From Pontibacter fetidus (GTDB lineage: Bacteria; Bacteroidota; Bacteroidia; Cytophagales; Hymenobacteraceae), in contig NZ_JAAEAA010000016.1 in the NCBI RefSeq assembly GCF_010119545.1, positions 1 to 64,000 of the forward strand: DNA of 64,000 nt, given 5' to 3'. Under the pieces are notes generated by a model that was not told the origin of the DNA, did no database searches, and was given only the letters and a program-made list of their open reading frames with translations. The position numbers were made by a program, and so were the translations under genes. This document shows, piece after piece, positions 17,762-26,422 of the stretch (position 1 is its first letter; each line of letters starts with the position of its first letter).

Positions 17762-18319
17762 TTAGGTCCTGAAAGTAGGCCGGTTATCTTCGAGGCGTAC
17801 TACGCCAACAGTAAGCCAGCACCCTTTGTAATACCCTTTGCCCTGGCGGGCCAGCATAAACAGGTAGGCTGCCTTCTCGTTGTCCTGGGTGGTAAGTACC
17901 ACTACCTGGTACGCCGATTTACCGGTTATCACCATATTGCCTTTTTTGTAAGATCTGAAGTTGAGCATGGGTTTGTACATGGGGTCGCGTACCATCAGCC
18001 TGAAATGCTCGATCGGGCCCATACTTATCTTACTTACCGGCGAAGAGAAATTGAAAACAGTAATGATGCCGCTGTCACTGCCGTCGTTTTGCTGCAGTGC
18101 TTTTAGTTGTATCTGCACTACATCCTGCGGCGAGAGTCCTTTAGAGGGGCGTAAATAACTCCAGCTGGATGCCGAAGAAGAAGCGTTTTCGGGAGTATAG
18201 TTGACGTAGCGGTTCTGGACCTGCTCCGGCGAAAGGGGCACACTGCCCACAAAAACCAGAAGCAGCAGCACGCCTACCGCCAGTAAGGCCTTGTCCACAA
18301 CACTATCGAAGCCCTTCAT
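17762..18319 (-). CDS. membrane-anchored DUF4864-like protein
   Basis: From the ATG at 18319 the product is 185 residues with one N-terminal membrane span (about 10-27, LLAVGVLLLLVFVGSVPL). The rest is probably periplasmic: LSPQDVVQIQLKALQQNDGSDSGIITVFNFSSP...GPIEHFRLMVRD, followed by beta-rich segments ending near the C-terminus. This arrangement (helix starting v-Q-L-A-l-n-d, then a fasP segment and gP-f-mv) recalls DUF4864, a small cystatin/NTF2-like fold of unknown role. A longer frame to 18439 would overlap the start of the divergent PAP2 gene and is less likely. Confidence 0.6.
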   Translation of the reverse strand: MKGFDSVVDKALLAVGVLLLLVFVGSVPLSPEQVQNRYVNYTPENASSSASSWSYLRPSKGLSPQDVVQIQLKALQQNDGSDSGIITVFNFSSPVSKISMGPIEHFRLMVRDPMYKPMLNFRSYKKGNMVITGKSAYQVVVLTTQDNEKAAYLFMLARQGKGYYKGCWLTVGVVRLEDNRPTFRT

Positions 18320-18439
18320 ATACACATCTACTTTATATAGTTGTCTATAGTTGTGTTTTTGTACCTTTTTCGGGGGCGATGCAACTATAAACAAAAGTGC
18401 GCGCCTGCGTATACTTTCATCAATACAACCGCCCCACAC

Positions 18440-19219
18440 ATGAAGAACCTGCTAACCTATTATATAAGCACTTTCCGGAATTGGTTTACGGGTATACCGG
18501 CTATTCAGCGCTTCCGGATGCAGCACCCCAAATTATCCGGGTTTGTAGGCGGCCGTTTTGATACGAAGCACTTTGTAGGTCTGCCCCTTACGTTGCTGTT
18601 GCTGGTTGTTGCAGTAAATATAATGCTGCTATCAGAACTGACCGAAAGTGTTGTAGATGCTGAATGGATAGTTGTAGCCGACCAGAAATTTACCGACCTG
18701 CTGTATAGTATGCGCGCTGAGTGGCTGAGCGTGGTGATGTTTGGCCTGACACAACTGGGCGAGCAGATCGCAGTTTTTGCCATTGGTGGCATCGCTACGC
18801 TCATTTTTCTGTTCCGGAAACGTTACTGGGCACTGGTTGCTTTCTGGCTTGCTATGGGCGGTGTAGGGCTTTCAGTAAGGTTCGCCAAAACATTCATAAG
18901 TCGGGCCCGCCCCTCTGATGTAGCCTATTACGAGGTAGAGCATTATTCCTTCCCGAGCGGGCACGCTACTACGGTTATGGCGCTGTTTGGCCTGCTGGCT
19001 TACTTTATTTATAGGCACAACAGCAACAAACCTTTCCGCAAAAGCATCTTCTGGCTGGCTGCTGTTTTTATTATGCTGGTAGGCTTTAGCCGCATCTACC
19101 TTGGCGTGCATTTTTTATCAGATGTGCTGGCCGGTTTTATACTTGGGTTTGTTTGGATGCTGGTAGGTATAAGCGTGGAAGAAGTGATGATGTATAGAAA
19201 GAAAAAAAGACAAGTATAG
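18440..19219 (+). CDS. PAP2 superfamily membrane phosphatase
   Basis: A 259-residue integral membrane phosphatase, probably acting on phosphatidate, undecaprenyl diphosphate or a related lipid in the inner membrane. The three catalytic motifs are present and in order: KTFISRARP (K-x6-RP), PSGH, and SRIYLGVHFLSD (SR-x5-H-x3-D). About six hydrophobic segments surround them. I chose the ATG at 18440 (MKNLLTYYIS); the upstream extension overlaps the opposing gene's start. It is followed 51 bases later by the phospholipase C-like gene, so lipid hydrolysis and head-group dephosphorylation may be coupled, which is an inference. Confidence 0.88.
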   Translation: MKNLLTYYISTFRNWFTGIPAIQRFRMQHPKLSGFVGGRFDTKHFVGLPLTLLLLVVAVNIMLLSELTESVVDAEWIVVADQKFTDLLYSMRAEWLSVVMFGLTQLGEQIAVFAIGGIATLIFLFRKRYWALVAFWLAMGGVGLSVRFAKTFISRARPSDVAYYEVEHYSFPSGHATTVMALFGLLAYFIYRHNSNKPFRKSIFWLAAVFIMLVGFSRIYLGVHFLSDVLAGFILGFVWMLVGISVEEVMMYRKKKRQV

Positions 19220-19270
19220 CACTATACCTGTTTTACTATACTTTTTAAAGCTTGTTTCGTAAGCAAGGGC

Positions 19271-20545
19271 ATGCAACCTACTTACACACGCAAGCTATAT
19301 TGCTTTGCCCTTATTATATTTTTCTGGATGGCCGCTGCGTCTCCTGTGGCAGCTTACGGCGTACTCTCGCACCAGGCCATTATCGATGCCGCCTGGGACA
19401 AAGACCTGAAACCGCTTCTGAAAAAACGCTACCCCAATGCCACCGAAGAAGAACTGAAGAAAGCACATGCTTTTGCGTATGGCGGGGCTATCCTTCAGGA
19501 CATGGGCTATTTTCCGTTTGGCAGTAAGTTTTTTACCGACCTGCTGCATTATGTACGCAGCGGCGATTTTGTGCAGAACCTGCTGGATGAGTCAAAAACT
19601 GTAAACGAATACGCTTTTGCCTTAGGCACCCTGGCCCATTACAACGCCGATATTTACGGGCACTCGCTGGGTACAAACAAAGCGGTACCGCTGGTATACC
19701 CTAAACTGAAGCAGGAATTTGGCAATACCGTTACCTTTGCCGATAACCCGGTATCGCATGTAAAGACCGAATTTGGGTTTGATGTATTACAGGTAGCGCG
19801 CGGCAATTATGCCCCGGAATCGTATCAGCAGTTTATTGGCTTTGAGGTAGCGCAGGAACCCCTGGAGCGTGCCTTCCTGAAAACGTATGGGCTGGAGCTG
19901 GGAGATGTGTTTGTAAATGTACCGCTGGCCATAGGTTCTTACCGCTACACCATCAAAAACCTGATGCCCGACCTGACCAAAGCCGCCTGGAAAGCCAAGC
20001 AAAGCGATATAAAAGCTGCTAAGCAGGGCGCTACCCGCCGTAACTTTGTGTACCGCATGAGCCGCGCCAGGTACAACAGCAACTGGGGAGATACATATGA
20101 ACGTCCTGGCTTTTTTACACGGGTAATGGCCTGGGTCATCAAAATACTGCCAAAAGTAGGACCGCTCCGGTCGCTGGGTTTTACCATGCCAACCCCCGAA
20201 GCAGAGCAACTGTTTTATAAAAGCTTTAACACTACAGTAAGTAAGTATACCGCTATGCTGCAGCACCTGCAAGGCAGCAAAACAGGTATGGAAAACATGC
20301 AGCTTGATACTGGAAAAGAAACCGAACCCGGCGAATATGCCCTCACCGACGAAACCTATACTGCATTGCTGCAAAAACTGGATAACGCCAACTATAAACA
20401 CCTGACACCGGCTTTACAGCAAAATATTGTAACGTTTTATAACCATATGAAGCCCCCAAAGGAAAAGGACAGGCAGGAAGATTACGAAAAAGTGCAGGAG
20501 CAGCTGCAACGGCTGAAAGCATACAAACCGGTAGCCCAAAAGTAA
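19271..20545 (+). CDS. secreted zinc-dependent phospholipase C-like protein
   Basis: A 424-residue protein with a signal peptide (about 1-28, ending VAAYG). The mature N-terminus begins near YGVLSHQAIIDAAWD. It resembles the zinc-dependent phospholipase C family (PF00882): a first His close to the N-terminus, then the segment FAYGGAILQDMGYFPFG, and ALGTLAHYNADIYGHSLGTN with His and Asp ligands. Such proteins coordinate zinc by the mature N-terminus plus several His and Asp residues. The C-terminal 200 residues are helical and without a recognised domain. It lies downstream of the PAP2 phosphatase, probably in one transcript. Confidence 0.75.
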   Translation: MQPTYTRKLYCFALIIFFWMAAASPVAAYGVLSHQAIIDAAWDKDLKPLLKKRYPNATEEELKKAHAFAYGGAILQDMGYFPFGSKFFTDLLHYVRSGDFVQNLLDESKTVNEYAFALGTLAHYNADIYGHSLGTNKAVPLVYPKLKQEFGNTVTFADNPVSHVKTEFGFDVLQVARGNYAPESYQQFIGFEVAQEPLERAFLKTYGLELGDVFVNVPLAIGSYRYTIKNLMPDLTKAAWKAKQSDIKAAKQGATRRNFVYRMSRARYNSNWGDTYERPGFFTRVMAWVIKILPKVGPLRSLGFTMPTPEAEQLFYKSFNTTVSKYTAMLQHLQGSKTGMENMQLDTGKETEPGEYALTDETYTALLQKLDNANYKHLTPALQQNIVTFYNHMKPPKEKDRQEDYEKVQEQLQRLKAYKPVAQK

Positions 20546-20717
20546 GGTGTAATTTTACGGAGATGTAATTGTGAATAAGGGGAAATACTGAAAATTATGC
20601 AACCATATGTCCCGAAAACCGATAAAATAAGTCTGACATATCCGGAGCAAGGCAGGAAAAGTTGTTGAGATTCCGGTTGTAAGTCAAGTGAAACTATAAC
20701 GTTAAAATAAATAAACC

Positions 20718-21152
20718 ATGGAAAACAGACAAAATAGCTCGCAGAGCAACCAATCATTTTCGAATCAATCATCACAGAGCAATCAGCCTAATGCAAGCCA
20801 GTCTTCGCAGAGCAGCAGCCGCATTCAGAGCAACCAGCCAACTGCTTCGTCTAGCACTGGGTCAAGCATAGGTAACCAGCAAAGCGCACGTACCAGCACA
20901 AATTCACAAACAGGTTCTTCGTCGTCTAAGATCGGCGGCCTTGACATGAACACCGTAACAAGCAAGTTGCAGGAGTTTGGTACCACTGCCATGAACAAAG
21001 TGAACAGCCTGAGCACTACACAAAAAGTGGTTGGCGGTTCGTTATTGGCACTAGGTGCAGGCTGGTTAGCCATGAACCGAAACAAGACTCCGAAGAACAG
21101 AACAAACTACAATACAACAAAAACTAACAAATTCGGAAGATCATCTTCTTAA
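20718..21152 (+). CDS. Ser/Gln/Asn-rich low-complexity protein with C-terminal hydrophobic helix
   Basis: A 144-residue protein. Residues 1-75 are almost only Ser, Gln, Asn, Thr and Pro (repeats such as QSSQSNQ), certainly disordered. Residues about 78-100 are amphipathic (MNTVTSKLQEFGTTAMNKVNSL), and 103-119 form a hydrophobic helix (VVGGSLLALGAGWLAM) followed by a basic, Asn-rich tail. No signal peptide is seen, so this may be a tail-anchored or membrane-associated protein of the stress or nucleoid type. The bias could allow phase separation or prion-like assembly (inference). A 21-bp terminator hairpin follows, suggesting a well-expressed single gene. The function is unknown. Confidence 0.7.
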   Translation: MENRQNSSQSNQSFSNQSSQSNQPNASQSSQSSSRIQSNQPTASSSTGSSIGNQQSARTSTNSQTGSSSSKIGGLDMNTVTSKLQEFGTTAMNKVNSLSTTQKVVGGSLLALGAGWLAMNRNKTPKNRTNYNTTKTNKFGRSSS

Positions 21153-21166
21153 TTTAAAACGATAGA

Positions 21167-21216
21167 CTACCAAACAAAAAGCCCGGTGCAGATGTACCGG
21201 GCTTTTTGTTTGGTAG
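21167..21216. terminator. very long perfect hairpin terminator
   Basis: CTACCAAACAAAAAGCCCGGT and its exact complement surround an 8-base loop, a 21-bp stem. A stem this long beyond the G+C core is unusual for a simple terminator. Confidence 0.9.
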
Positions 21217-21317
21217 TAGGTGCGCTAACTATAATGTCAGATATTTATAGTTGCCGGTTACAAAACCAGAACTGGTCCGTAAACTTTATCTCCTAATGCT
21301 AACTATAACCCAGCTGT

Positions 21318-22403
21318 ATGGCCAACACAATAACCTTAAACTTTGACCCGGTCCTGAGCCTGAACCAAGGCGGAAAACATGTGCGCGATGGCCTGTCTAC
21401 GGTGTTGCGCACAGGCAATAACCTATGGCTCAGCTGCGACGAACGAACAACTATAGAGCGCCTGACCTTGCAAAAGGACGGATCTTTCGGAGGGCATAAA
21501 TCCTTTTGCCTAAGCGATTACCTGCAACTGCCCGACCACACCAACAGCGAGATCGACATTGAAGGCATGGGCATGGAAAACAATTACCTGTGGCTGATAG
21601 GCTCGCATAGTTTAAAGCGCAAAAAGCCCCGTAAAGATGATAGTGTAGCCAAACAAATGAAACGCCTGGCCAGAGTAACCTCAGACCCGAACCGTTACCT
21701 GCTGGCCCGCGTGCCTATAGTTACAGATCCAGAAACCGGCAATTACACCATCTGCAAAGCATGCGGCGACCCAACTAACCCAACCAAAAAACTACGCGCA
21801 GCACAATTGCAAGGCGATAAAGATGGCAACGAGCTGATGGACGTTTTACAAAAGGATGAACACATTGGGCCCTACATTTCTATACCCGGCAAAGACAACG
21901 GATTTGATATTGAAGGCCTGGCGACTAGCGGCAACAAACTATACTTAGGTTTGCGCGGACCTGTTTTGCGTGGCTGGGCTATAGTGCTGGAGTTGGAGTT
22001 GGAAGATGCCAAAGATGGTTTTCTGAAACTAAAGCAACTGACACCGGAGCGGCCTTACAAAAAACATTTTCTGCACTTGAAAGGCAAAGGCATACGGGAG
22101 CTGCGCATTATGGGCGATGACATGTATATTCTGGCTGGCCCTACCATGGACCTGGATGGTGTGATAGCCGTGTACCGTTGGCGAAATGCAGTAACCGGGC
22201 AAAACGACAGCATGGTGCACACCGCAGACCTGGAGCGCCTCTGCGAAGTACCGCACGGCCACGGCCAGGAAAGCGGCAAAGACAAAGCAGAAGGCCTGGC
22301 CATTTACGACGAGCATAACCTGATGGTAGTTTTCGATAGCCCGACTGATGCCCGTAAAGTTGGTGCTCACAGCGTTACCGCCGATATCATTAAAATAAAC
22401 TAA
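21318..22403 (+). CDS. DUF3616 domain protein
   Basis: A 361-residue soluble protein resembling DUF3616 proteins: an N-terminal NLWLSCDERTTIERL, EIDIEGMGMENNYLWLIGSHSLKRKKP, a central FDIEGLATSGNKLYLGLRGPVLRGWA, and C-terminal KAEGLAIYDEHNLMVVFDSP. The repeated IEGL/AEGLA blades suggest a beta-propeller. DUF3616 has no assigned reaction. No signal peptide is seen, so it is likely cytoplasmic. It is followed 44 bases later by the membrane gene at 22448, possibly in one transcript. Confidence 0.8.
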   Translation: MANTITLNFDPVLSLNQGGKHVRDGLSTVLRTGNNLWLSCDERTTIERLTLQKDGSFGGHKSFCLSDYLQLPDHTNSEIDIEGMGMENNYLWLIGSHSLKRKKPRKDDSVAKQMKRLARVTSDPNRYLLARVPIVTDPETGNYTICKACGDPTNPTKKLRAAQLQGDKDGNELMDVLQKDEHIGPYISIPGKDNGFDIEGLATSGNKLYLGLRGPVLRGWAIVLELELEDAKDGFLKLKQLTPERPYKKHFLHLKGKGIRELRIMGDDMYILAGPTMDLDGVIAVYRWRNAVTGQNDSMVHTADLERLCEVPHGHGQESGKDKAEGLAIYDEHNLMVVFDSPTDARKVGAHSVTADIIKIN

Positions 22404-22447
22404 GCAGCACCCTGGAACCGTATATAACAACCTACAAACAAGAAGCT

Positions 22448-22888
22448 ATGAAAATACTGGAAGCATTAGCAGGTGGCCTGGCAGGAGCCTGTGTTTTAAC
22501 CATTGCCCACGAAAGTTTGCGAAAAGTGAATCCCGATGCCCCCCGGATGGATGTGTTAGGGATGCGTGCCATCGCTAAACTGATGAAAAAAGCCGGTGCT
22601 ACCCCACCCGACGATAAAACCCTGCACGACTGGGCGATGGTAGGCGATGTGGTAAGTAACGGATTATACTATAGTTTGGCAGGTGCTGGTAAAAGTGCCT
22701 GGTGGCGCGGAACCTTGCTGGGCACCATGGCCGGTATAGGAGCCATAACTCTGCCAGGGCCACTTGGGCTGGGCGAAGGACCAAGCGAACGCACCAAAGA
22801 AACACAGGCCATGGCCGTAGGTTTGTACCTGCTGGGTGGTGTAGTGGCAGCTGTAGTTGCCCGCGCTATTGTAAAGGCGACAAAATAA
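22448..22888 (+). CDS. small membrane protein, function unknown
   Basis: A 146-residue protein with Gly/Ala-rich hydrophobic segments near 5-22, 70-85, 92-110 and 125-142, interrupted by a charged part (RKVNPDAPRMDVLGMRAIAKLMKKAGATPPDD). The design suggests an inner-membrane protein with three or four spans. I recognise no family. It shares a likely transcript with the DUF3616 gene and ends at a bidirectional terminator. Confidence 0.65.
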   Translation: MKILEALAGGLAGACVLTIAHESLRKVNPDAPRMDVLGMRAIAKLMKKAGATPPDDKTLHDWAMVGDVVSNGLYYSLAGAGKSAWWRGTLLGTMAGIGAITLPGPLGLGEGPSERTKETQAMAVGLYLLGGVVAAVVARAIVKATK

Positions 22889-22903
22889 AGAATTCACAGC
22901 TAT

Positions 22904-22942
22904 AAAAAAGCCCCGGTAACTATAGCGTTGCCGGGGCTTTTA
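22904..22942. terminator. bidirectional terminator with CTATAG in its loop
   Basis: The stem AAAAGCCCCGGTAAC pairs with GTTGCCGGGGCTTTT; the loop is TATAGC. It lies between the convergent stops at 22888 and 22945. Confidence 0.85.
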
Positions 22943-22944
22943 CA

Positions 22945-23166
22945 TTAGTTCTGGTCCTGGTTGCCGACATTGTCGGTTGGTGGCCTCTGAGAGCTTGTAT
23001 CTACTTCTGTAGTTGCTGTGTCGGTCATGCCCTCATCCATGTCGGTTTGTGCGTTTTCGGTGTTACCAGTGTCTACGCCGGTTGTGGTTTCGGAAGAGCA
23101 GCTGGTAAGCATACCGGCAGTAAATAGTATGCCGGCGGCAAGTAAGTTTCGTGTTATCTTTTTCAT
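22945..23166 (-). CDS. small lipoprotein, low-complexity acidic tail
   Basis: From the ATG at 23166 the product is 73 residues: MKKITRNLLAAGILFTAGML, lipobox-like LTSC, then a Thr/Glu/Asp/Asn-rich tail ending in DNVGNQDQN. It has the same plan as the lipoprotein at 3160-3387, suggesting a paralogous family of very short lipoproteins. The longer reading to 23202 destroys the signal peptide and is not used. The function is unknown; such acidic lipoproteins may coat the outer membrane or bind cations. Confidence 0.7.
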   Translation of the reverse strand: MKKITRNLLAAGILFTAGMLTSCSSETTTGVDTGNTENAQTDMDEGMTDTATTEVDTSSQRPPTDNVGNQDQN

Positions 23167-23252
23167 AGCATTTTCATTTTTATAGTTCGGCCCGGGGCGC
23201 AATGTCTCCGGTTTTACGCAGGTTTAGGCTAAGGGTATACTATAAACTATAG

Positions 23253-24596
23253 TTACCCTGCTTTCTGCAGGTAATCCTGCTGCGCTTTTTCTAATAAGGT
23301 AATAACGTGCTGGCGTTGCTGACGGAGCTTAGCGATAATGTGTTGGCGGCTATAGAACAGGCGTAAAAGCAGCCAGTGGCTTTGGGTATGTTGCAGCGTA
23401 CTCCAGTAATGCAGCGTAAAAAAACCACTTAACGGCAAGCTGACAAAATACACCAGCAACGCTATGCCATGCAGGTTAAGCCATTCGTGTGCCAGCCATA
23501 CTTCCAGACTATAACAAATCGGGAAAGTAAAAATACCTGTAGTCAGCATAATAGGGGCAAACCATTCTTCTTCGGTGGTTACGGCACGTGCCACCCTGGC
23601 TGGCAGCAGATACGGAATATAGTTGTGCACCAGGCCAAACAGGTAAACCGGCAACCCCACGATCAGATACAACAGGCCAGCTATACTTTGCTTCATTACA
23701 TCCGGGCTGGCTTTGCTGACTAAGGGGTCTTGCAGGTGCAGGCGTTTTAGTTGCAGCATGTAGTGGTTCAGGGCCTGTTTTATAGTTGCTACGCGTGTGG
23801 GGTCGGTCTGGCTAAAGTGGCTTATACTTTTAACAATGCCTTTGGTCAATACAAAATCCTGTTCGTGGGGCAACGCACTTGCAGGCACCGTTGAGGTAAG
23901 GCGGTCTTTGTAAATAGTGGCTATTTGGCGGGCAAGTTCGTCTTCTTCGTCTGTTGGTGTATGGATGATCAGCTTTTCGAGGCGGGTGCGTATTTCTTCG
24001 GTCAGGGCGAGTACAGTAGCCTGGTTATCGTGTTGGTAGGCAGCCAGGTAATCAGATACAACTATAGGCTTGCCTACATTTACAAATACATCGCTCCGGA
24101 AACGGGTAGGCGCGGTATAGTTTAACCCAACTGGCAGAATTTTTACGTCCTGGTTGCTTTGCAGGGCAGCGCCCAGGGCAATGCGGGCAGTGCCGGTCTT
24201 TATTTTGCGCAGCCGGCGCTGGTTAAAACTATTTCCCTCCGGAAAAATAAGAATGGTTTTTTGCTGGTACAGTGCGTTAAAGCTGGCAGCAAAGGCTTCG
24301 TCGTTGCTTATAGCGGTGTCGGGGTTGTCTTCTTTGCGGTTTATCGGTATCAGGTGCATCTGGCGCAATATCCAGTTCTGTAATCTCGAGCCAAACACTG
24401 TGCTTTTGGCAATAAAGTATACCGGCTGCTGCAGTTGGGCAGCAATCACAATGGGGTCCATAAAGGTGTTGGGGTGGTTAGATACTACCAGCAATGGCCC
24501 GCTAGTTGGCATCAGGTGTGCGTTGCGCACTTCTAGTTTCCGGAAAAAGAACCAAAGCCCCGCCTTGTAAAGCAGCTTCAGGAAAGTATAAAGCAT
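23253..24596 (-). CDS. 1-acylglycerol-3-phosphate acyltransferase-like protein
   Basis: A 447-residue membrane-associated acyltransferase. The PlsC-type domain occupies about 1-210 with SNHPNTFMD (the His-Asp catalytic motif, with five residues between instead of the usual four), a following IAKSTVFGS, and FPEGNSFNQRR in place of the FPEGT acceptor-binding motif. A hydrophobic region near 300-400 probably contains three or four membrane spans. This two-part form is known in Bacteroidota and may take glycerol phosphate or lysophospholipid as acceptor. The exact substrate cannot be settled from sequence. It starts at ATG 24596 and is not obviously part of an operon. Confidence 0.85.
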   Translation of the reverse strand: MLYTFLKLLYKAGLWFFFRKLEVRNAHLMPTSGPLLVVSNHPNTFMDPIVIAAQLQQPVYFIAKSTVFGSRLQNWILRQMHLIPINRKEDNPDTAISNDEAFAASFNALYQQKTILIFPEGNSFNQRRLRKIKTGTARIALGAALQSNQDVKILPVGLNYTAPTRFRSDVFVNVGKPIVVSDYLAAYQHDNQATVLALTEEIRTRLEKLIIHTPTDEEDELARQIATIYKDRLTSTVPASALPHEQDFVLTKGIVKSISHFSQTDPTRVATIKQALNHYMLQLKRLHLQDPLVSKASPDVMKQSIAGLLYLIVGLPVYLFGLVHNYIPYLLPARVARAVTTEEEWFAPIMLTTGIFTFPICYSLEVWLAHEWLNLHGIALLVYFVSLPLSGFFTLHYWSTLQHTQSHWLLLRLFYSRQHIIAKLRQQRQHVITLLEKAQQDYLQKAG

Positions 24597-24736
24597 GAGG
24601 TATAGCTGTAATTATACAGCAATATAAGTATTTGCAACTATAGTTTGCGGCCGGAAAGGGAAAGTACAAGGTTGGTTACAGAAAGCGCTTATCCAGTATA
24701 ACAAGCTGTTAGTATAACTATAGCGCTGCGGATAAA

Positions 24737-25132
24737 TTAAGCCGGAACCGCCGTAAGCCAATCGTAGGCCGAGGTAAGGTCATCGAAAGTGCGCACCTCG
24801 ATGCAGGTTTTTAATAACGCGTAAAGTTGTTGCTGCTGGCGTTCGGTTTCCTGGTTAAAGGAGTTGATAACGGCAATTTTTTTGAGGGGAAGCCTGGTGT
24901 AGGCTTTTGCATAAACGGTAGTGGTCCAGTTCAGGTCGTCCGGCGATATGGGTTTCAGCAGCCTCCGATCCAGTACGGCGTTGGTTACCTGCAATTCCTT
25001 TATAATCCTGATAACCTGAATTAAAGCCTGCCTGTACTGCAGGCTGCTGCACCCGCCATACCATTGGGTTATCAGAACGTTGGCGCTCTGGTGATGCTCA
25101 ACCTGCAGGTAATCTGTATGGAAGTATACCAT
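24737..25132 (-). CDS. STAS-like small protein
   Basis: A 131-residue cytoplasmic protein. Pattern: MVYFHTDYLQVEHHQSANVLITQWYGGCSSLQYRQALIQVI, then NAVLDRRLLKPISPDDLNWTTTVYAKA, followed by LKKIAVINS and TFDDLTSAYDWLTAV. This beta-helix-beta plan with D-R and W residues resembles STAS/SpoIIAA-like proteins common in Hymenobacteraceae, which often sit near sensor genes. No sensor gene lies next to it here. The assignment is by layout only. It starts with ATG at 25132. Confidence 0.55.
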   Translation of the reverse strand: MVYFHTDYLQVEHHQSANVLITQWYGGCSSLQYRQALIQVIRIIKELQVTNAVLDRRLLKPISPDDLNWTTTVYAKAYTRLPLKKIAVINSFNQETERQQQQLYALLKTCIEVRTFDDLTSAYDWLTAVPA

Positions 25133-25321
25133 GGTATATGGTTTAAATGGCTACTATAATATTAACCATAATTAATTGGTTATAAAAGCTTTTTAAGGAT
25201 TATTAACAGACTGATAAAATAAGTTTTGTGGTTGGGTGCCAGAGCGTGCAGGTATACCAGCGCAGCTGTTTCGCAAACTATAGGGCTGCTAAGGCAGCTG
25301 CGCTGGGGTAAGGTTATTATT

Positions 25322-25567
25322 TTACTTGGTGCGCAGGTTGTTGGCATTGCTGCCGTCCAGCTCGCGTGTGTCTTTTTCGTCTTTGGCGGCTACATTGCCG
25401 GCTTGTTCTTTGCCCTCCGGTTCAGCGTCCAGTATGTCGGTTTGTTTGGGTTGTTTTATTTCCAGCTCATCTTTTTTCACGCCTTCCAGCGGTTCGGGGT
25501 TCTCGTCGGGTAAGCGCTTGCTTTCGTCGGCGTTGGTTATCATATCGTCTTCTTTCGGGGTTTCCAT
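25322..25567 (-). CDS. small acidic hydrophilic protein
   Basis: An 81-residue protein composed almost entirely of Glu, Asp, Lys, Asn and Pro, with no hydrophobic core (for example PDENPEPLEGVKKDELEIKQPKQ). It is likely intrinsically disordered, of the type seen for stress or desiccation proteins, but I recognise no family. The frame is open with a good ATG at 25567 and host-like composition. A plus-strand frame on the same bases is Ser/Leu-rich and looks like a shadow. Confidence 0.5.
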   Translation of the reverse strand: METPKEDDMITNADESKRLPDENPEPLEGVKKDELEIKQPKQTDILDAEPEGKEQAGNVAAKDEKDTRELDGSNANNLRTK

Positions 25568-25755
25568 AGTTACAAAGTTTGGTACAGGTATAGGTACGCA
25601 AATACAGCTAATAGTTTAACCCCAACTATAGCTATAGTAGCTTTTAGAAAATAACAGAACAGTCAAAACAAAATATAATGGAAATAAGTATTTACGTTAT
25701 GTATATTATTTTTTACATTTAGTAAGTTTATTTATACACTCTAAAAACTAACCTT

Positions 25756-26232
25756 ATGACCGAAGAAAGTGCTTACCCGATACAGTTACTGCCCTACAGG
25801 TATAAAAAATATGGTGTATGGGTGCTGATAGCTGGCTTGCCTGTAGTTGGGGCTTTGGTTTACATGCTCGTAAAAACGGGTGTAGTTTCAGATACCAGGT
25901 CTTTTTTTGATGCATGGAACGAGACGATGGTGTATTACCCGATCATAACCGGCATGGCATTGCTTGTATTTTCGAAAGAGAAGCAGGAAGATGAAATGGT
26001 GCAGCACCTGCGTTATAAGGCCTTTGTAAGCGGGGTTTTCTTTCTGGTGATGGCGATACTCTGGTTGCCAGTGTTCAGTATTATAGTTGCCGCTGTAAGT
26101 GGCAATAGCGTAAAAACGCCGGATGTTGGCGGAATGCTCGGGGCGCTTTTGCTCCTGTTGCTCTATACCTACATTTCGTTTAAATACAACCTGCACCGCA
26201 CCCGCAAGGCCCTGGACACTGATGAAGAATAG
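25756..26232 (+). CDS. four-span membrane protein coupled to an HTH regulator
   Basis: A 158-residue inner membrane protein with hydrophobic segments near 22-40, 58-75, 95-118 and 128-146. It has no recognised domain name. Its stop codon overlaps the start of the XRE-type regulator gene by 11 bases (ATG at 26222), so both are translated together. Such pairs of small membrane protein and short HTH protein are widespread in Firmicutes and Bacteroidota. The membrane protein may set the activity of the regulator, but this is an inference. Confidence 0.7.
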   Translation: MTEESAYPIQLLPYRYKKYGVWVLIAGLPVVGALVYMLVKTGVVSDTRSFFDAWNETMVYYPIITGMALLVFSKEKQEDEMVQHLRYKAFVSGVFFLVMAILWLPVFSIIVAAVSGNSVKTPDVGGMLGALLLLLLYTYISFKYNLHRTRKALDTDEE

Positions 26233-26422
26233 TATAAAAGTAGAAAGGGCCAAAAAAGACCTGACACAGGAGCAACTGGCCGAAATAGTAGGTGTTACCC
26301 GCCAGACCATTAACGCCATCGAAAAGAACAAATACCTGCCCTCCACGCTGCTTGCCCTCAAAATGTCGGCTTTGTTTGGTGTAACCGTAAATGAACTCTT
26401 TATTTTAGAAGAAGGCGATTGA
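26222..26422 (+). CDS. XRE family helix-turn-helix regulator
   Basis: A 66-residue DNA-binding protein made of one HTH_3 domain: MKNSIKVERAKKDLTQEQLAEIVGVTRQTINAIEKNKYLPS, then LLALKMSALFGVTVNELFILEE. This is the short YozG-like group of Cro/CI repressors. Its ATG overlaps the stop of the upstream membrane protein gene, so translation is coupled. It probably represses its own operon. An in-frame longer reading from 26123 would place 33 unrelated residues before the domain and is not used. Confidence 0.85.
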   Translation: MKNSIKVERAKKDLTQEQLAEIVGVTRQTINAIEKNKYLPSTLLALKMSALFGVTVNELFILEEGD

